Source of the DNA: Cyclospora cayetanensis
Lineage: Eukaryota > Apicomplexa > Conoidasida > Eucoccidiorida > Eimeriidae
NCBI RefSeq assembly: GCF_002999335.1
Contig: NW_020312292.1
Coordinates: 186,001-250,000 of the forward strand
Direction: 5' to 3'
Length of the DNA stretch: 64,000 nt
Below the pieces are notes generated by a model. It did no database searches. It saw nothing but the letters and a program-made list of their open reading frames with translations, and was not told the origin of the DNA. This document shows, in pieces, positions 22,834 through 33,784 of this stretch. The position numbers were made by a program, and so were the translations under genes. Each line of letters starts with the position of its first letter. Position 1 is the stretch's first letter.

Positions 22834-24632
22834 TGCGTCTGCAACGCCATGCAGTCAGGACGCACGGGGGCCCCTAGAGAGGGAAGGGTCTGGAAAGGGG
22901 GCCACCCCTTTCAGGGCCTTCGCACGCGGGGGCCTCTCCGGTATAGGGGGCCCTTTGCGTTGCGCCACGCCGGTGTAGGTGGGAGTACCTGTATGCATGT
23001 GTATCTGTGGGTTGTAGGGGTGTGTCTGTATGTGCATGCATGAATCTGTATGTATGTGTATGTGTCTGCGGGAACAACCGATGCGCAAAGAAGGAGGGAG
23101 AAGGACGGGGAAAACGCGCTGGGGAGGCTGTCTGTCGCGGATTCTGGAAAGGAGACTGGTTTGGGGCAGAGGGTTGTGGAATGGCTTTAGGAACCTGTGT
23201 AGGACAGGGGGAACGCGGAGAGATTTGAAGGGAAGAAGGGCATGCAAAGGCGATGCTGCTTGGCGTGCCGCAGGCTGCGGTGGTTTCGATGGTGATTCGG
23301 TTAGGCAGGTACCTTGTTTTTCTCTGCTTGTGGGGGCTTCTGCGTGCAAAGGCTTTCAGGAAGGCAGAAGAAAAACGGAAGACGGGATGTCGAGAGTTGG
23401 TGAGTAGTAGGGGGGCTTCTGGGCACGAAGGAGCGATATGAAGTGGTGGGGTGGGAGGGGGGTGTTTATATATCTGTGGCTTCTGGGGGGTCTGTCTGTC
23501 TGTCTGCCTGTCTGCCTGTCTATGTCTGTGTGTCTATGTCTGTGTAGCATGGGACTGCTGCTACTGGTTGCAGTATGTTTTTTGTGTGGAAGGAGGGTGG
23601 CGACGTGCGCCGCCTGTGTGTGTGCAGTAGCAGGAACGCACGTCGAAATACGGGCCCGTGTGCCCGCTAGAAAGCCCCCCTTCTCCCTCCTTTCCTTTAA
23701 ATGTTATTTTAAGGTTTTTTTAAAGAGTTTTAAAGCGCTTATTTTACCCGCGGACAGGCGGGATTTCGCTAGATTTCACCGGCAAGTCGGCGGCTGCTGC
23801 TGTCTTCCCAGCAGCGTCATCATCCCATCCGTTCAAGAGGGCGTGGGTGCTGCTGCACGGCAGTGGAGGGTAAGTGTGTATATGCAGGCCTGCCCTTTGG
23901 GGGCTGCACGAATATTGATGCTTTCGCAGCGGGAAATCGAGACTTTTATGACTGAATATCTTTGTTTTCTTGTTTCTTTTTTCCCGGTAGGAGGTTTTAA
24001 AGGATTGCTTCATTATTTCCTTGCGCACGCGCAAGCAGGGGGGGGCTCCTCTCCCCTCCCGCACTCGAATGTCCGCCCCGCATGTCCCGGCCGCCACTGC
24101 TGCTGCTGCCACTGCTGCTGCCACTGTTGCCACTGTTGCTGTTGCCGTCTCTCTCTCTCTCTCCCCTGCTTCCTCAAAAGACGTGTGCTTCGTCTTCGGA
24201 TTATTTGTTGCAGGAACTGCATTACGCCGCCTCCGCCTCTTCCCGCTGCTGCTGCAGCAGCAGCCTGCTCCACTTGCCCACCGGACCGCCACGGGCCCCC
24301 CTTCGGCCCCCCCTTCCCCTTCTCTCTCCCCTCCAGGTATTTCAGGAGGCCCCTGTGTAGAGGTGCGTCTGCCCTGTGTGGCACTTTGTGCACTCGGGAC
24401 ACGGCTGCCGTACCGCGTGTCGCCTCGTGCAGCGGCGGGGGCCCCAGTCCAGCAGCAGCCGGTAGAGGAGCCTCCCAACACTTGCAGCGCGAAGTGCGAG
24501 AGAAAGCAGCCCTCCACCGTCTGCTGCTGCCGAAGCGTCTTCTGCATCGGCGACTTTTTCCTGCGTGCTTGAAGCGGAGGGCTGCCGGCGTGCGAGGGGC
24601 TCCTGCGCGTTCGCCGCAAGGCCTTCTATAGG
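22834..24632. promoter_or_regulatory. Divergent intergenic region between POLE and the U2AF-like gene
   Basis: The polymerase epsilon start (minus) and the U2AF-like gene (plus) face away from each other here, so the stretch should carry both promoters. It is GC-rich with GGGGCCCC blocks, a TGTCTG tract at 23490-23545 and CTG runs at 24090-24150. A plus-strand frame of about 400 codons crosses it, but its translation is Cys, Leu and Pro low complexity and is probably not a gene. An upstream 5' exon of the U2AF-like gene could be hidden here. Confidence 0.35.
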
Positions 24633-26927
24633 ATGCACAGGGACGGGGAACGGGGGGGGGGGTGGTTATCGAGGAGGAGGATCGTCGGGGGGCCCTGCAG
24701 CGAACGGTCGTGGCGGGGGCCCTTGGCGAGGCGGCGAGGGGCCCCCCCCCGCTTCCTCTCCGTACCCGTACGACCGCGAGCGAGAGGGTGGTAGTGCCTA
24801 TCGCGAGGGGGGGTATCGCGGGGGTGGCGGAGAGCGTAGGGACGGCCGCGACTTCCGCGGAGGCGGGGGGGGGGGCCCAGGCCATCACAGGGGGAGCAGA
24901 GGAGGAGGGGGGGGCCCCTATGACCGCCCCGGCGAACCGCACCGACAGCGCGACAGCTACCGTGACCGGGAAGGAGGAGGAGGCCCCTATCGCGACTACC
25001 GACGAGATCGCGGAGATCGGGGGCCCCCTGCCCCCTCCCCCGCCTCCGCGGGGGGAGGGGGAGGAGGGGGCCCAGGGGGCCCCTACGACAGGCGGCGCTC
25101 ACGCTCGGGCTCTCGCGGAGGCGGTGGTGGCAGCGGCCGCTCTCCGCACGCAACGGCACCGCGCAAACGCCTTAACAGAGACATCAGCACGAGTCGGGAA
25201 CGCTCACGCAGCAGAGAGAGACGCCGCAGAAGGCAGCAGGCGGAGTGTATCCGGAGGGCGGGGGGGTTCCAGAAGCTTGCAGACAGTGAAGGTCACGAGC
25301 CGATCAGACTTTTCTGGGATGGCTTTCAGTGGGTAGCGAAGGCGACGGGCGCTTTGGGGCCCCAGCAACTCGACGCAGCTGCCATGAACAGCACTCGGAA
25401 GCTGAGACGTCTGTACTTTGGGAACTTGCCCCTCCATCTGGGGCTCACCGAGCAAGTTTTCCAGCAGATGGTGTGGGAGGAAATGAAGCTGCGAGGCTTC
25501 TGTTCGAATCCGAGCGTGAACCCGGTGCTCTACGTGTGGTTCGCAAAGGACAAGGGCAACTACGGATTCGTCGAGTTCAGCTCCGTCGAGGAAACAGAAC
25601 GAGCTCTCACCATGGACGGCATGCTCTGCCTAGGCATCCCCCTCAAAGTCTCGAGACCTAACGACTACACCACCACCTCTTCAGCGCAAACGCAGGCTAT
25701 GAGCGTCATGGGGCAGCAGGCAGCAGCGATTCTTATGGGGGGCGCTGCGGCAGCGGGGGCCCCCCCACCCCCTGGTCCTCCTCCAGGCCCTCCTCCTGGT
25801 AAGCAGGAAGGCATACGCATAGCTGCTTTGAGTTGCAGAAAATCTTTTCTTGCCACACACACACACACACACCCTCCAAGGCGCGCGCTCTACCCTTTAT
25901 GTCTCAAGTATTCAAAAAAATCTACCCATTCCAGTGTCTAGACACAGAGAGAGAGAGCGAGATCGGTAGATAGATACTTCTACACACGGTGTGCGTGCGC
26001 GAGTCTTTCTCCGTTCTTTGAATGCTGCCCCTCCGCATCCGCAATGCCAACTGTGAGACAGGGATACATGTTTCCTGCTGTCATGTTAGCAGCGGCGGCC
26101 TCTCCGTGCTGTCCATAGCGTACTCAGATGCCCTCTAAAGGGCTTCCTTTTAGCCCCTATGCAGTTGTTGCACGCTGTGCGTATCTTTGTCTTTGCCGTG
26201 GCAGTGCACTTGGCGCTAGGATTTTTTTACCCTATAAGCGCGCATGGCTATGATTACCGATCCTCAGTTCAAAATGGCATCTTCGTGCTTCCCCTTGCCT
26301 GCCCCGATAGGAGGCGTACAATAATACGCTCTTCTACCTGTATTATCAAAGCATTTTGATGCCTACTATCTCCACATACATATTTATATGTATATGTGCA
26401 GTTTCCTCGCCAGGCACTGGATCGATCTATACATGCAATACCCGTCCGCCCCATGGCGTGTTGTCTGCATGCTCGTGTTCATAAACCTCACAGGATGCGG
26501 CGTGTTGTATGCTGGCGTGTGTGTGGATTGACGCCCCGACGCGTGGTTTTCCAGTTTTGCCTTGTTTGTGTGCCTCGCTTCTGTCGCGCTTACAGGCACC
26601 TCTCGGTACATGCGGATCATTCAAGTTGTCGAGACGGCGAAAATATCCTCGGAAGAGGACTACGAAGACATCTTCGAGGACGTCAAGGAAGGCTGCAGTA
26701 AATTCGGAGACATAACGAAGGGGGTTATTGTGACGCCCCAAAACAGAGGCAGCACTCCCTATCTTTTGTGCGACGTTTTGCTAGAGTTTGCCACTGAGGC
26801 CGCTTGCGATGCATGCATCAGCAACATGGGAACTCGAAAGTACGAGGGGAAGCAGATTACTGCGATTCGGATCGATCAAGAAGAGGCAGAGACTTTCGCA
26901 ATCCCCCTGATGCGCGGTCATAAGTAG
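24633..26927 (+). CDS. U2AF2: U2AF large-subunit-like splicing factor
   Basis: Predicted to bind the polypyrimidine tract and 3' splice site during early spliceosome assembly in the nucleus. Exon 1 ends at 25798 and exon 2 is 26596-26927; the donor (CCTG|GTAAGC) and acceptor (TACAG|GC) agree in phase. The N-terminal ~190 residues are Gly/Arg-rich (GGGYRGGG, RDRGDRG), then an RS segment (SRERSRSRERRRRRQQ). RRM1 follows: RLYFGNLPLHLG (RNP2), KGNYGFVEF (RNP1), ending in RPNDY as in U2AF65. After a Pro-rich linker (GPPPGPPPG) comes a C-terminal U2AF-homology motif (YMRIIQVVETAKI, DYEDIFEDVKEGCSKFGDI, GTRKYEGKQ). No RRM2 is visible. The start is uncertain: the ATG at 24633 is one base out of frame with the body, across an 11-G run at 24652-24662. 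An upstream exon is the alternative. Confidence 0.85.
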
Positions 26928-29152
26928 AGGCGAGCAGCCCTACTCAAGAGCTCGTCCTCCCCTCCCCCGTTTCTTCCTGCCTTCTGCTCCTTTTCCCCAT
27001 GAGGGGCTTCTCTGTAAGGGGAGGGGGGGGCGAGACACCCTGCCTCTCTGTCACCCCTTTGATCCGATCGCTCGATCTGCTCTTTCGCTGTTCCCCATTT
27101 CTGCACCCCCGTTTCACCACCCTTCCTTCCGAAAAGTTTGGACGGTGGAGAAAACATTCCTTGGGATGCCTCAAAAAACGTTTGACACTGCGCAGAGAGA
27201 GGGCGACTAGGGGGAGGGGGGGAAAGACACGGTGGGTTGACGGGAGAGAAAGGAGGGCATTGCTTTCATAGTTTTTTTTACGGCGCACCAGTGGGGGGGG
27301 AGGGGTGCAAAGGAACGCCGTTCAAAGGATTTGAATGCATAGAAGGGGAGGTTGAACGAGAAGGTCACTTCCTTTTGAATCATAAACCCTTACACATACG
27401 CCTTCGGCGTAGTTCTCGAGGCTCTTTCAGCCTCCCATCGCTAAGCGTCCTTTCTAGATTCTCGAGCAAACGAGATACGCAGGAGAGCGAGGGGGCAAGG
27501 TAGGGGAGTTCGTACTCGCTCCAGGGAATAGATATAAGGCAAAGAAAAATGCTGGCTTCTGCTTTGTGCCCAAGACGCTCCCCAAAAATCGGGGGGGGGA
27601 GGGGGGCGGAGTCTGTGTGTCGCCGATACGCCTGTCTCCCTCTCGCTCGTTCGCTCTCTGTGTGCAGTTGTTGTCTACATCCCCCTCACTGCCGTTGCCG
27701 GCTAGGATGCCGCGTGTGCCTTTTGTTCGACTGTCTCTCCCTCACTGTGGGTTGCAGCCTCCCGCGCTACTTTATAGTTCTCAGAACAAGCACAGGGTGT
27801 CCTCACTTGTCAAGTGCCATCGAGGGGCCCCCCTCCTCGCAGGCATTGGGGGCTGGAGAGGGCTTTTGCATGCGCTCGCTCAGCATTCCCTTGGTGATTT
27901 GGGTGCCCTCGAGGTGGCTTAGAGGAGCTGGTCACGAGTAGTCTCATTTCTCGAAGTACTTTAGCGTGCTCGGCAGTTTGTGTATAAATTCCTCAGGACC
28001 ACGTGTCGCCAAGACCACATCCTGCATAAAATATTAGATGCTTTGGGGAGGGATGAGGGCAAGGGCGAGGGGGATTTGCAATCTTGCAGCGAAGAATTAG
28101 AGCGCCGCCCCTGTGGAAGGTAGCGCACGCTTTCTTCCCCGGTGCTCGCTTGGGGGTGGCTTGCGTAAATTCGCGCATGCTAGCAGATTCACTCATGGTG
28201 TTTATCGAGATTGAGTGGCATCACTCCGTCGTACTGCAAGTGGGCTGTGTCGAACTGACTGCTCATGGAGGTGTGCCGCCTTGCACGTATTCATTCATGC
28301 ACGACCGTCCTGTTACAGGTGACGCAGCTAATGAGTCAGAACTTATTTCCCTTGCCAACTAGAAGCCATGCGTTTTCCTTCTGTCCTCCGAGGGAATAGT
28401 GCCCGCGAAGCCTGGAATATCGAAATGCCCTAAGCTTGCAGCAAGAGTAGCTCAACGCACGAAAGCTGGGCTGCCCAGCTTTCGTCATCAAGTTAGCAAG
28501 TCAATGATGCACAACATGATCAATCTTCCAAATGATGAAGGGAGAGGGAGCATCGCCCGCCGTCTGGGGGCCCCCTGGGGAGCGTCCCTGCCCCCTCCTG
28601 GGGCCCCTAAGAACGGAAGGAAGACTTCTGGTGTCTGCTCTGAATTCAAATATATAAAAGAGCTTTGTCGTGATACTGAGCGTGTGTTAAAGGTTTTAGC
28701 ATCTTGAGGAGTTTCCGTTGCTTCTTTTCCCGACTTCACTCAGAAGCCTTCCCCCGCTCCCCGGATACCCTTAAGGGCCTTCATAGGACGCCTCTTTCCG
28801 CCCGCTCAGTGAATCAGGGTGACTTTAGCCCGCGTAATGCTCCGAAGCGCGCGGCTAGAAGTGAAGAAACCAGCAACAAGGGCTCCAAGCTACCAAATCA
28901 CACAGCCATCTTCCAGGGAACTGCAGGCGACATAATCCTCTAAGCATGTATTTATGTCTGTATCCCTGGACGCATATGCCTATGTGTGTCCCTGAAGATA
29001 TATTCATAGGTGGATCCCTAAAGCTGTGTGCATATGCGTATTTCTAAAGATGTATACTTGTGCTCATACTTGAAGGCGATCCTCGGAGCTCCAGACCCCC
29101 TCATTGACCCCTCCAGAATAACGACTCCGTTTAGGGCTTAGAGCTCATAGAA
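26928..29152. other. Intergenic region between the U2AF-like and transporter genes
   Basis: GC-rich sequence with several short open frames but no recognisable domain. It contains G-runs (27010-27030, 27290-27305), a GGGGGCCCCCT block near 28566 and irregular TATGTGTGTCCCTGAA-type repeats at about 28950-29060. It probably holds the 3' end of the U2AF-like transcript and the transporter promoter. Confidence 0.4.
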
Positions 29153-31400
29153 ATGCCGCCTCCTGCTTCTTCCCCGTCTGCTTTCGCGTGGCGCTTCGTG
29201 TGGATCTATTTTTTGGCCCAGCTGTGCGAGTACCTTCAGGGCCCCTTCATGTTTGCGGCGTACAGACAGTACCACAGTCTTCCCCTCGAACGCGTAGGGC
29301 TCTTGTTCTTCACTTCAAGTCTTTCCAACGCACTCTCCGGGTGCCTGCTCGCGCCTCTGGGCGACGCGCATGACAGACGTCTGGGGTGTGTCTTCTTCTG
29401 CCTCCTGTCTGTTGCGGCTTGTGCCCTAACAAGGGCAGCGCTACCCTTCTCGTGGCTAATCCTCGGTCGGCTCCTTGGGGGCGGTGCGACGAACCTTCTA
29501 GAAACTTCTTTTGAGGCGCTTTTAATATGCGACTACCGCAAACGGGGACTTCCGCAGCGGCAGCTCGAAGCGACACTCGCAGCTGCAAGTGCAGCAGCAG
29601 GCGCTGCTGCCGTTGTTGCCGGGCTCAGCGCTGCTGCTGCAGCGCAATACGGCCCCACGGGGCCTTTTATTTTGGCAGAGGCGACGGGATGGTTGTGCCT
29701 CCTCTCCATCCTCCTCTCCTGGCGAGGTGTCTGTACACCCCAGACCCATGGCGAAGAGCCTGGCGCTACCGGTCAGCAAAACTCCCCATCAGGCCCTAAA
29801 CGGTTCGACCCCTCTCCCTAGCTTCCCGTAGTCGGCCGCCTTTCGGAGCGCCTAAAGGAAGTCGGCTGCCTGCCCCCTCCCCTCTTCCCCCACCCGTTTC
29901 TGTGCCTCAGTGGTCCCCATGCATGCACTGTTGAGCGCTGCAGAGGAAGGCCTCCCTACAGAGAGACACCCCCGACAAGCGCCCAAAGAGGGCCTTACTT
30001 CGCCGAACCTCGCTTTCCAAGAAACGCGTCTTAGCGCTACCACGGAAGCAACTACCACAGCGAGGAGGGAGACGGTGGAGGGGCTTCTTCTTAAAGCCCC
30101 ACAAGGGTCTCTTCCCTCTCCAGATCGCCCCCTTACCGCAGTATCCCCTCCTGAAGCCTTTCAGCACGCACTGCATCTATTTGCAAGCCAAAGCGAGGTG
30201 CGCCTCTGCGGCCTACTGCAAGTGGCTTTCGAGGCGCCCTTAGACCTTTTCGTGCTGCTATGGACCCCAGGCATTCCCCAGCAAATGAATCCTGGCATTG
30301 CCTTCGCCGCTCTCATGGGTGGACTCGCCACGGGATCTTACTTGTTTTGCCACGTAGGGAATGCCCTCCCGTTGTTGCTGGTGCTGCATGCGGGACGGCT
30401 TTCAAGGCGGCCACTGCTTTGACTACGCGCTGCTGAAAGCTGCTTAGCCCCCATTCCCTTTTTCCTGGTCCCAACCCGACTAAAAATGCGTGACTCTTTC
30501 CACACGGCCATGCACAACAGCCCCTGCACAGTTCATGAACGTAGTGGCCAGCCTTGTGTACATATATATATATATATGTATCTGTATATATGTATATATA
30601 TATACATGTATATATACATATGTATGTATATATATACATATATATATATGTATGTATGTATATAGTCTCTCGCCACGCCCCTCCTGGTGCCACTACCTAC
30701 TCTTCTCCTCCCCCCCCTCCCGCCTCACTCCTTGCCGCATATATCACGATGGGAGGGGCCATCTGCTCTTATTATTGCCACAGCCCTACAGACCATCTGG
30801 TGGTACTGGCTGCTCTTCCGATTCTTAGGGTCCTTCGTGTTTTGCTGGGGCTCTCAGGTGACGCGATACTTCCGCATGGAACTGTATTCTGTTATTGCCG
30901 TCGCTTTCCTCACGGGAGCAGCCTCCCTCCTCCTTTCGCTTGCATCCCCCACAGCAGCCCACCGATTCCTCGCGTATTTGGCATTTGAGGTCCGTCTACA
31001 GGGATATGTGGTCTGAGATTCGAAGGTAGCTGGATAAGGAGCTTGCAGTGGGGGGCTACAAGCGGTTACGCCCTAGGGTCTAGCGCTTTGTGCAGGTAGC
31101 CTTCTTGCATTCTTCCACCATGGGGATTTCGACACTTCCTGCACTTGGCCTTGTCGAAGGGTCTGCTTGCTGTCTGTCGTCGTAGGTGGTGGTTGGCGTG
31201 CTGTTTCCAGCTCTTGGAAGTCTGAGATCACGGCTCTTACCAGAGGCCTGCAGGGCATCCGCTACAAATCTGCCTCGGGTGTTCTTAAGCTTTGCATTTC
31301 TGGGCTTCCTGGCGTGCAAACCGACCCTCCACCCCAGCCAAATGATTTCTCTCAGCGCAGGCATCATGGTCCGACAAAAGTTCGACAGCGAAAATCCTAA
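29153..31400 (+). CDS. MFSD5-type major facilitator (molybdate-anion transporter family)
   Basis: Integral membrane transporter of the MFS_5/MFSD5 family, whose known members move molybdate; the substrate here is inferred only. Exons 29153-29726, 29911-30353, 30858-30989 and 31186 to about 31368 agree in splice phase. Family signatures in order: [14 protein letters not shown] in helix 1, [10 protein letters not shown] in the loop after helix 2, [20 protein letters not shown] in helix 4/5, [10 protein letters not shown] opening the second half, and [18 protein letters not shown] near the end. A long hydrophilic central loop (about 90 residues from 29911) has no counterpart I recall in the animal protein. 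The third intron carries a TATA/TATG microsatellite. The last exon and stop are unresolved. Either translation runs through to a stop at 31417-31419, or it splices at ATG|GTCCGA near 31368 to an exon after 31518. Confidence 0.82.
30555..30665. repeat. TATA/TATG microsatellite
   Basis: ATATATATGTATCTG and TATATACATATG units within the intron of the MFSD5-type transporter (30354-30857). Confidence 0.9.
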
Positions 31401-31419
31401 ATACTGCAGGCAGAAATGA

Positions 31420-32853
31420 AAGGCTTTGGCAGACCGGCTGAGGGGCTGTTAGCTGCGCGTTGCTCCCTGTCAATTAGTGCTTTTTGCGTGGTGTCCTTTT
31501 CGTTGGATTCTCGTTTCAGTCCTCGTGCATCGCCTTTCACATGTTGCGCTGGAGTTGCTCAGGCTGTCGGCAGCCTCTGCGCCTATTCCTTTGGCGGCAC
31601 ATCTTCCTCAGAGGAAGCAGCCACCAACAAAGCGGGGAGATCTACGTTTTAAACGCGCAGGATTTAAAGAGATCGAAAGGACCCGGACTCCCCGACAAGC
31701 TCGTACAGTGGTGTTCCCCATGCATCCCTGCCTCCCTTCATCGCGCTCTGTTTCCGCGTGCAGTCTTCGCTGCCTCTTCAGCCTTTTTTCAAAGGAGCAG
31801 AGCGTTTCCCCTCCGTACAACCTTTGTATCTTCATCTTTTTAACTTGTGGCAACGGAAACCCCCCATCGGACAGGCACCAAAGAAGGTCCGTCCGGAAAT
31901 TTCGCTTGGGTACGCACTTCACATGTGTCTTCCTGTATATGTACTTTTCTGGCGGTGCACCTTTGCCTCACGCATGCATCACCTTGCACGCCTTCCCTCC
32001 TCCTGAGGGGCTGTGTAGTTTTTGTAGAGCTTGGGCTGCCAAGCCACGCACGTAGGGCACAGCGTGACTCAACACAAAAAAAGAAGCAAGGCATCAACTA
32101 GGGCCCACTCCTTCGCACCCTCCAGAAATCGTCTATCGTATCAGGACGAAGCGCCGAGCTTACAAAATAGCATGACAAAGACACTCACATTGCAAGAGGC
32201 TCTGAAGGGACTACATCGCACGCCCTTCGCCCTTTGGTGGTTCGACAAGAAAACACCCTTTCACGTCCTCTCCCCGCCCTCAGACGAGTCATCACCTAAC
32301 TCTCTTCTCTGGTTTTCCGCCTGTTACTAGGGCCTCATGAACCAACTCTTTTTAACTCCGTGGGGATCGCATCACTTTATTTGGTGCCACATTCCGTGTT
32401 GCGGCACAAAGTTTTGAATGAAGCATACAGCTGCGTTCAAATATGAGGACAGACGCGGCTTCTGCAGACGCCAAGATGAACGTGCGAATGTGTTTAGGCT
32501 CGCAAACATTATTTCAACACCATGGAAGGCTCTCAGCAGACCGTAAGAGACTCTAAGGAAACAAATAATCGAACATCAAAAAGTTGCGGTTGGTCGTGTT
32601 ACAAGGAAGGGTTGTGGCAACTGTTTTAGCCAGAAACCGCTTCAGTTGAACTCCCCCACAAGGAAATATCTAGAACAGAGTTGTAGCTAACGCTTTATTG
32701 ATGAATGCTCGGTTTCGAAGGGCCTCAAGTTAGGAATGCATGCAAGCTGTTCCCGTTATAAGGTATCAAAATTCAGTGCCTAGGCGCCTTGTAAGAGTTA
32801 GTGTAACATGCAAATCGGTATTCAGTCTCGGTTTTAAATCCTTCTCGCAAAGG
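31420..32853. other. Convergent intergenic region and composition junction
   Basis: Between the ends of the plus-strand transporter and the minus-strand CAP gene. The possible last transporter exon (31519 to about 31650) falls here. Around 32.3 kb the GC-rich, repeat-dense sequence stops, and more AT-rich DNA without tandem repeats begins. No other gene is recognised. Confidence 0.5.
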
Positions 32854-33784
32854 CTAACAGGAGTACAAGTCGGACACTCTGGTATGGAGCTTGCCATTAG
32901 TGTCCAGTTTATGGTGAAATTGTTCGGGAACAACAACCTCTACCCAGTCTCCCTCGTCACCCGGTTGTGGGTAGTTAAGATTCATTTCAGATGACTTGCT
33001 GGTGGTGATTTCCACGTTTTTGCTTTTCTCTGAAACGTAAATATCGACCTTTTGACTCTTGTCGATCGATATTGAAGGTACTGTGCCAGTCACCTGCAGT
33101 TTGACTTTCTGGCAGTTCACAATTTCAATAGTAGCGATCAGATTGCTCACGCATACTCGCATATTCTTGCAGGAATCCAAAATCACTGAGTTAACCTTCG
33201 GCTCAACTTGCAAAGCCAGGCCATCGCAGTCTCGCACCTACAGGCGCCATAAGCACACCACCAACAAAGCACGATGCGCAGCACAGAACAAACAAACTGC
33301 AGTACGGATGCAGACCTCAATACTTGCCTCGATTCTCTGCATGTAGTAAGGGACCGTTTTATCGTGAAATATCACGGCCGAATCCGTGCACATAGGATAT
33401 GCAAACTGGTTACACGAGGCTAACCTGAATCTTGTGCTTCATCTGGGCGTCTTTTATCGTTTGAACACAGCCAGGATTCACAAAATTCTCCACGAGCCAT
33501 GTGTCTCTTTCGAGCACAAGCTTGCCGGGTTGGACCCGTCCTACACAAGATTGACAAGAGGCAGACAGAGTGTTTACGAGAAAAGCATCGACAGAAACGC
33601 CTGCCTTGGGAATTCTAATTTCGCTGTGGACTTTGAACAATGGGACTGACGTGTGGACCACTGCCACTCAGCTAGATCTCCAATAGCAAGAATACTTCCG
33701 GGAGTCCAGCCCCGATATGCCAAACAGCATAATTTTACAGTGGGAAGCTGTTTAAAACGCCTTACCTCCACTTGCGCCACTCAT
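32854..33784 (-). CDS. CAP: Cyclase-associated protein, short apicomplexan form (CAP)
   Basis: Binds monomeric actin and promotes nucleotide exchange and monomer recycling. Three exons, 33784-33766, 33540-33425 and 33237-32854, give 172 residues with matching phases. Exon 1 encodes only MSGASG plus one base. The body is the C-terminal beta-helix (CARP) domain alone: GKLVLERDTWLVENF, QTIKDAQMKHKIQ, VNSVILDSCKN, IEIVNCQKVKLQ, GTVPSISIDKSQ, VEITTSKSSEMN and VPEQFHHKL. The N-terminal helical and proline-rich/WH2 parts of yeast and animal CAP are absent, as is usual in apicomplexans. A longer product from an upstream start is possible, but no exon supports it here. Confidence 0.93.

Noticed and set aside
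23438..24631. Plus-strand open frame of 397 codons upstream of the U2AF-like gene
   Set aside because: Its translation is mostly Cys, Leu and Pro low complexity from CTG, TGTCTG and C-rich tracts; no domain, and it lies in a GC-rich promoter-like region.
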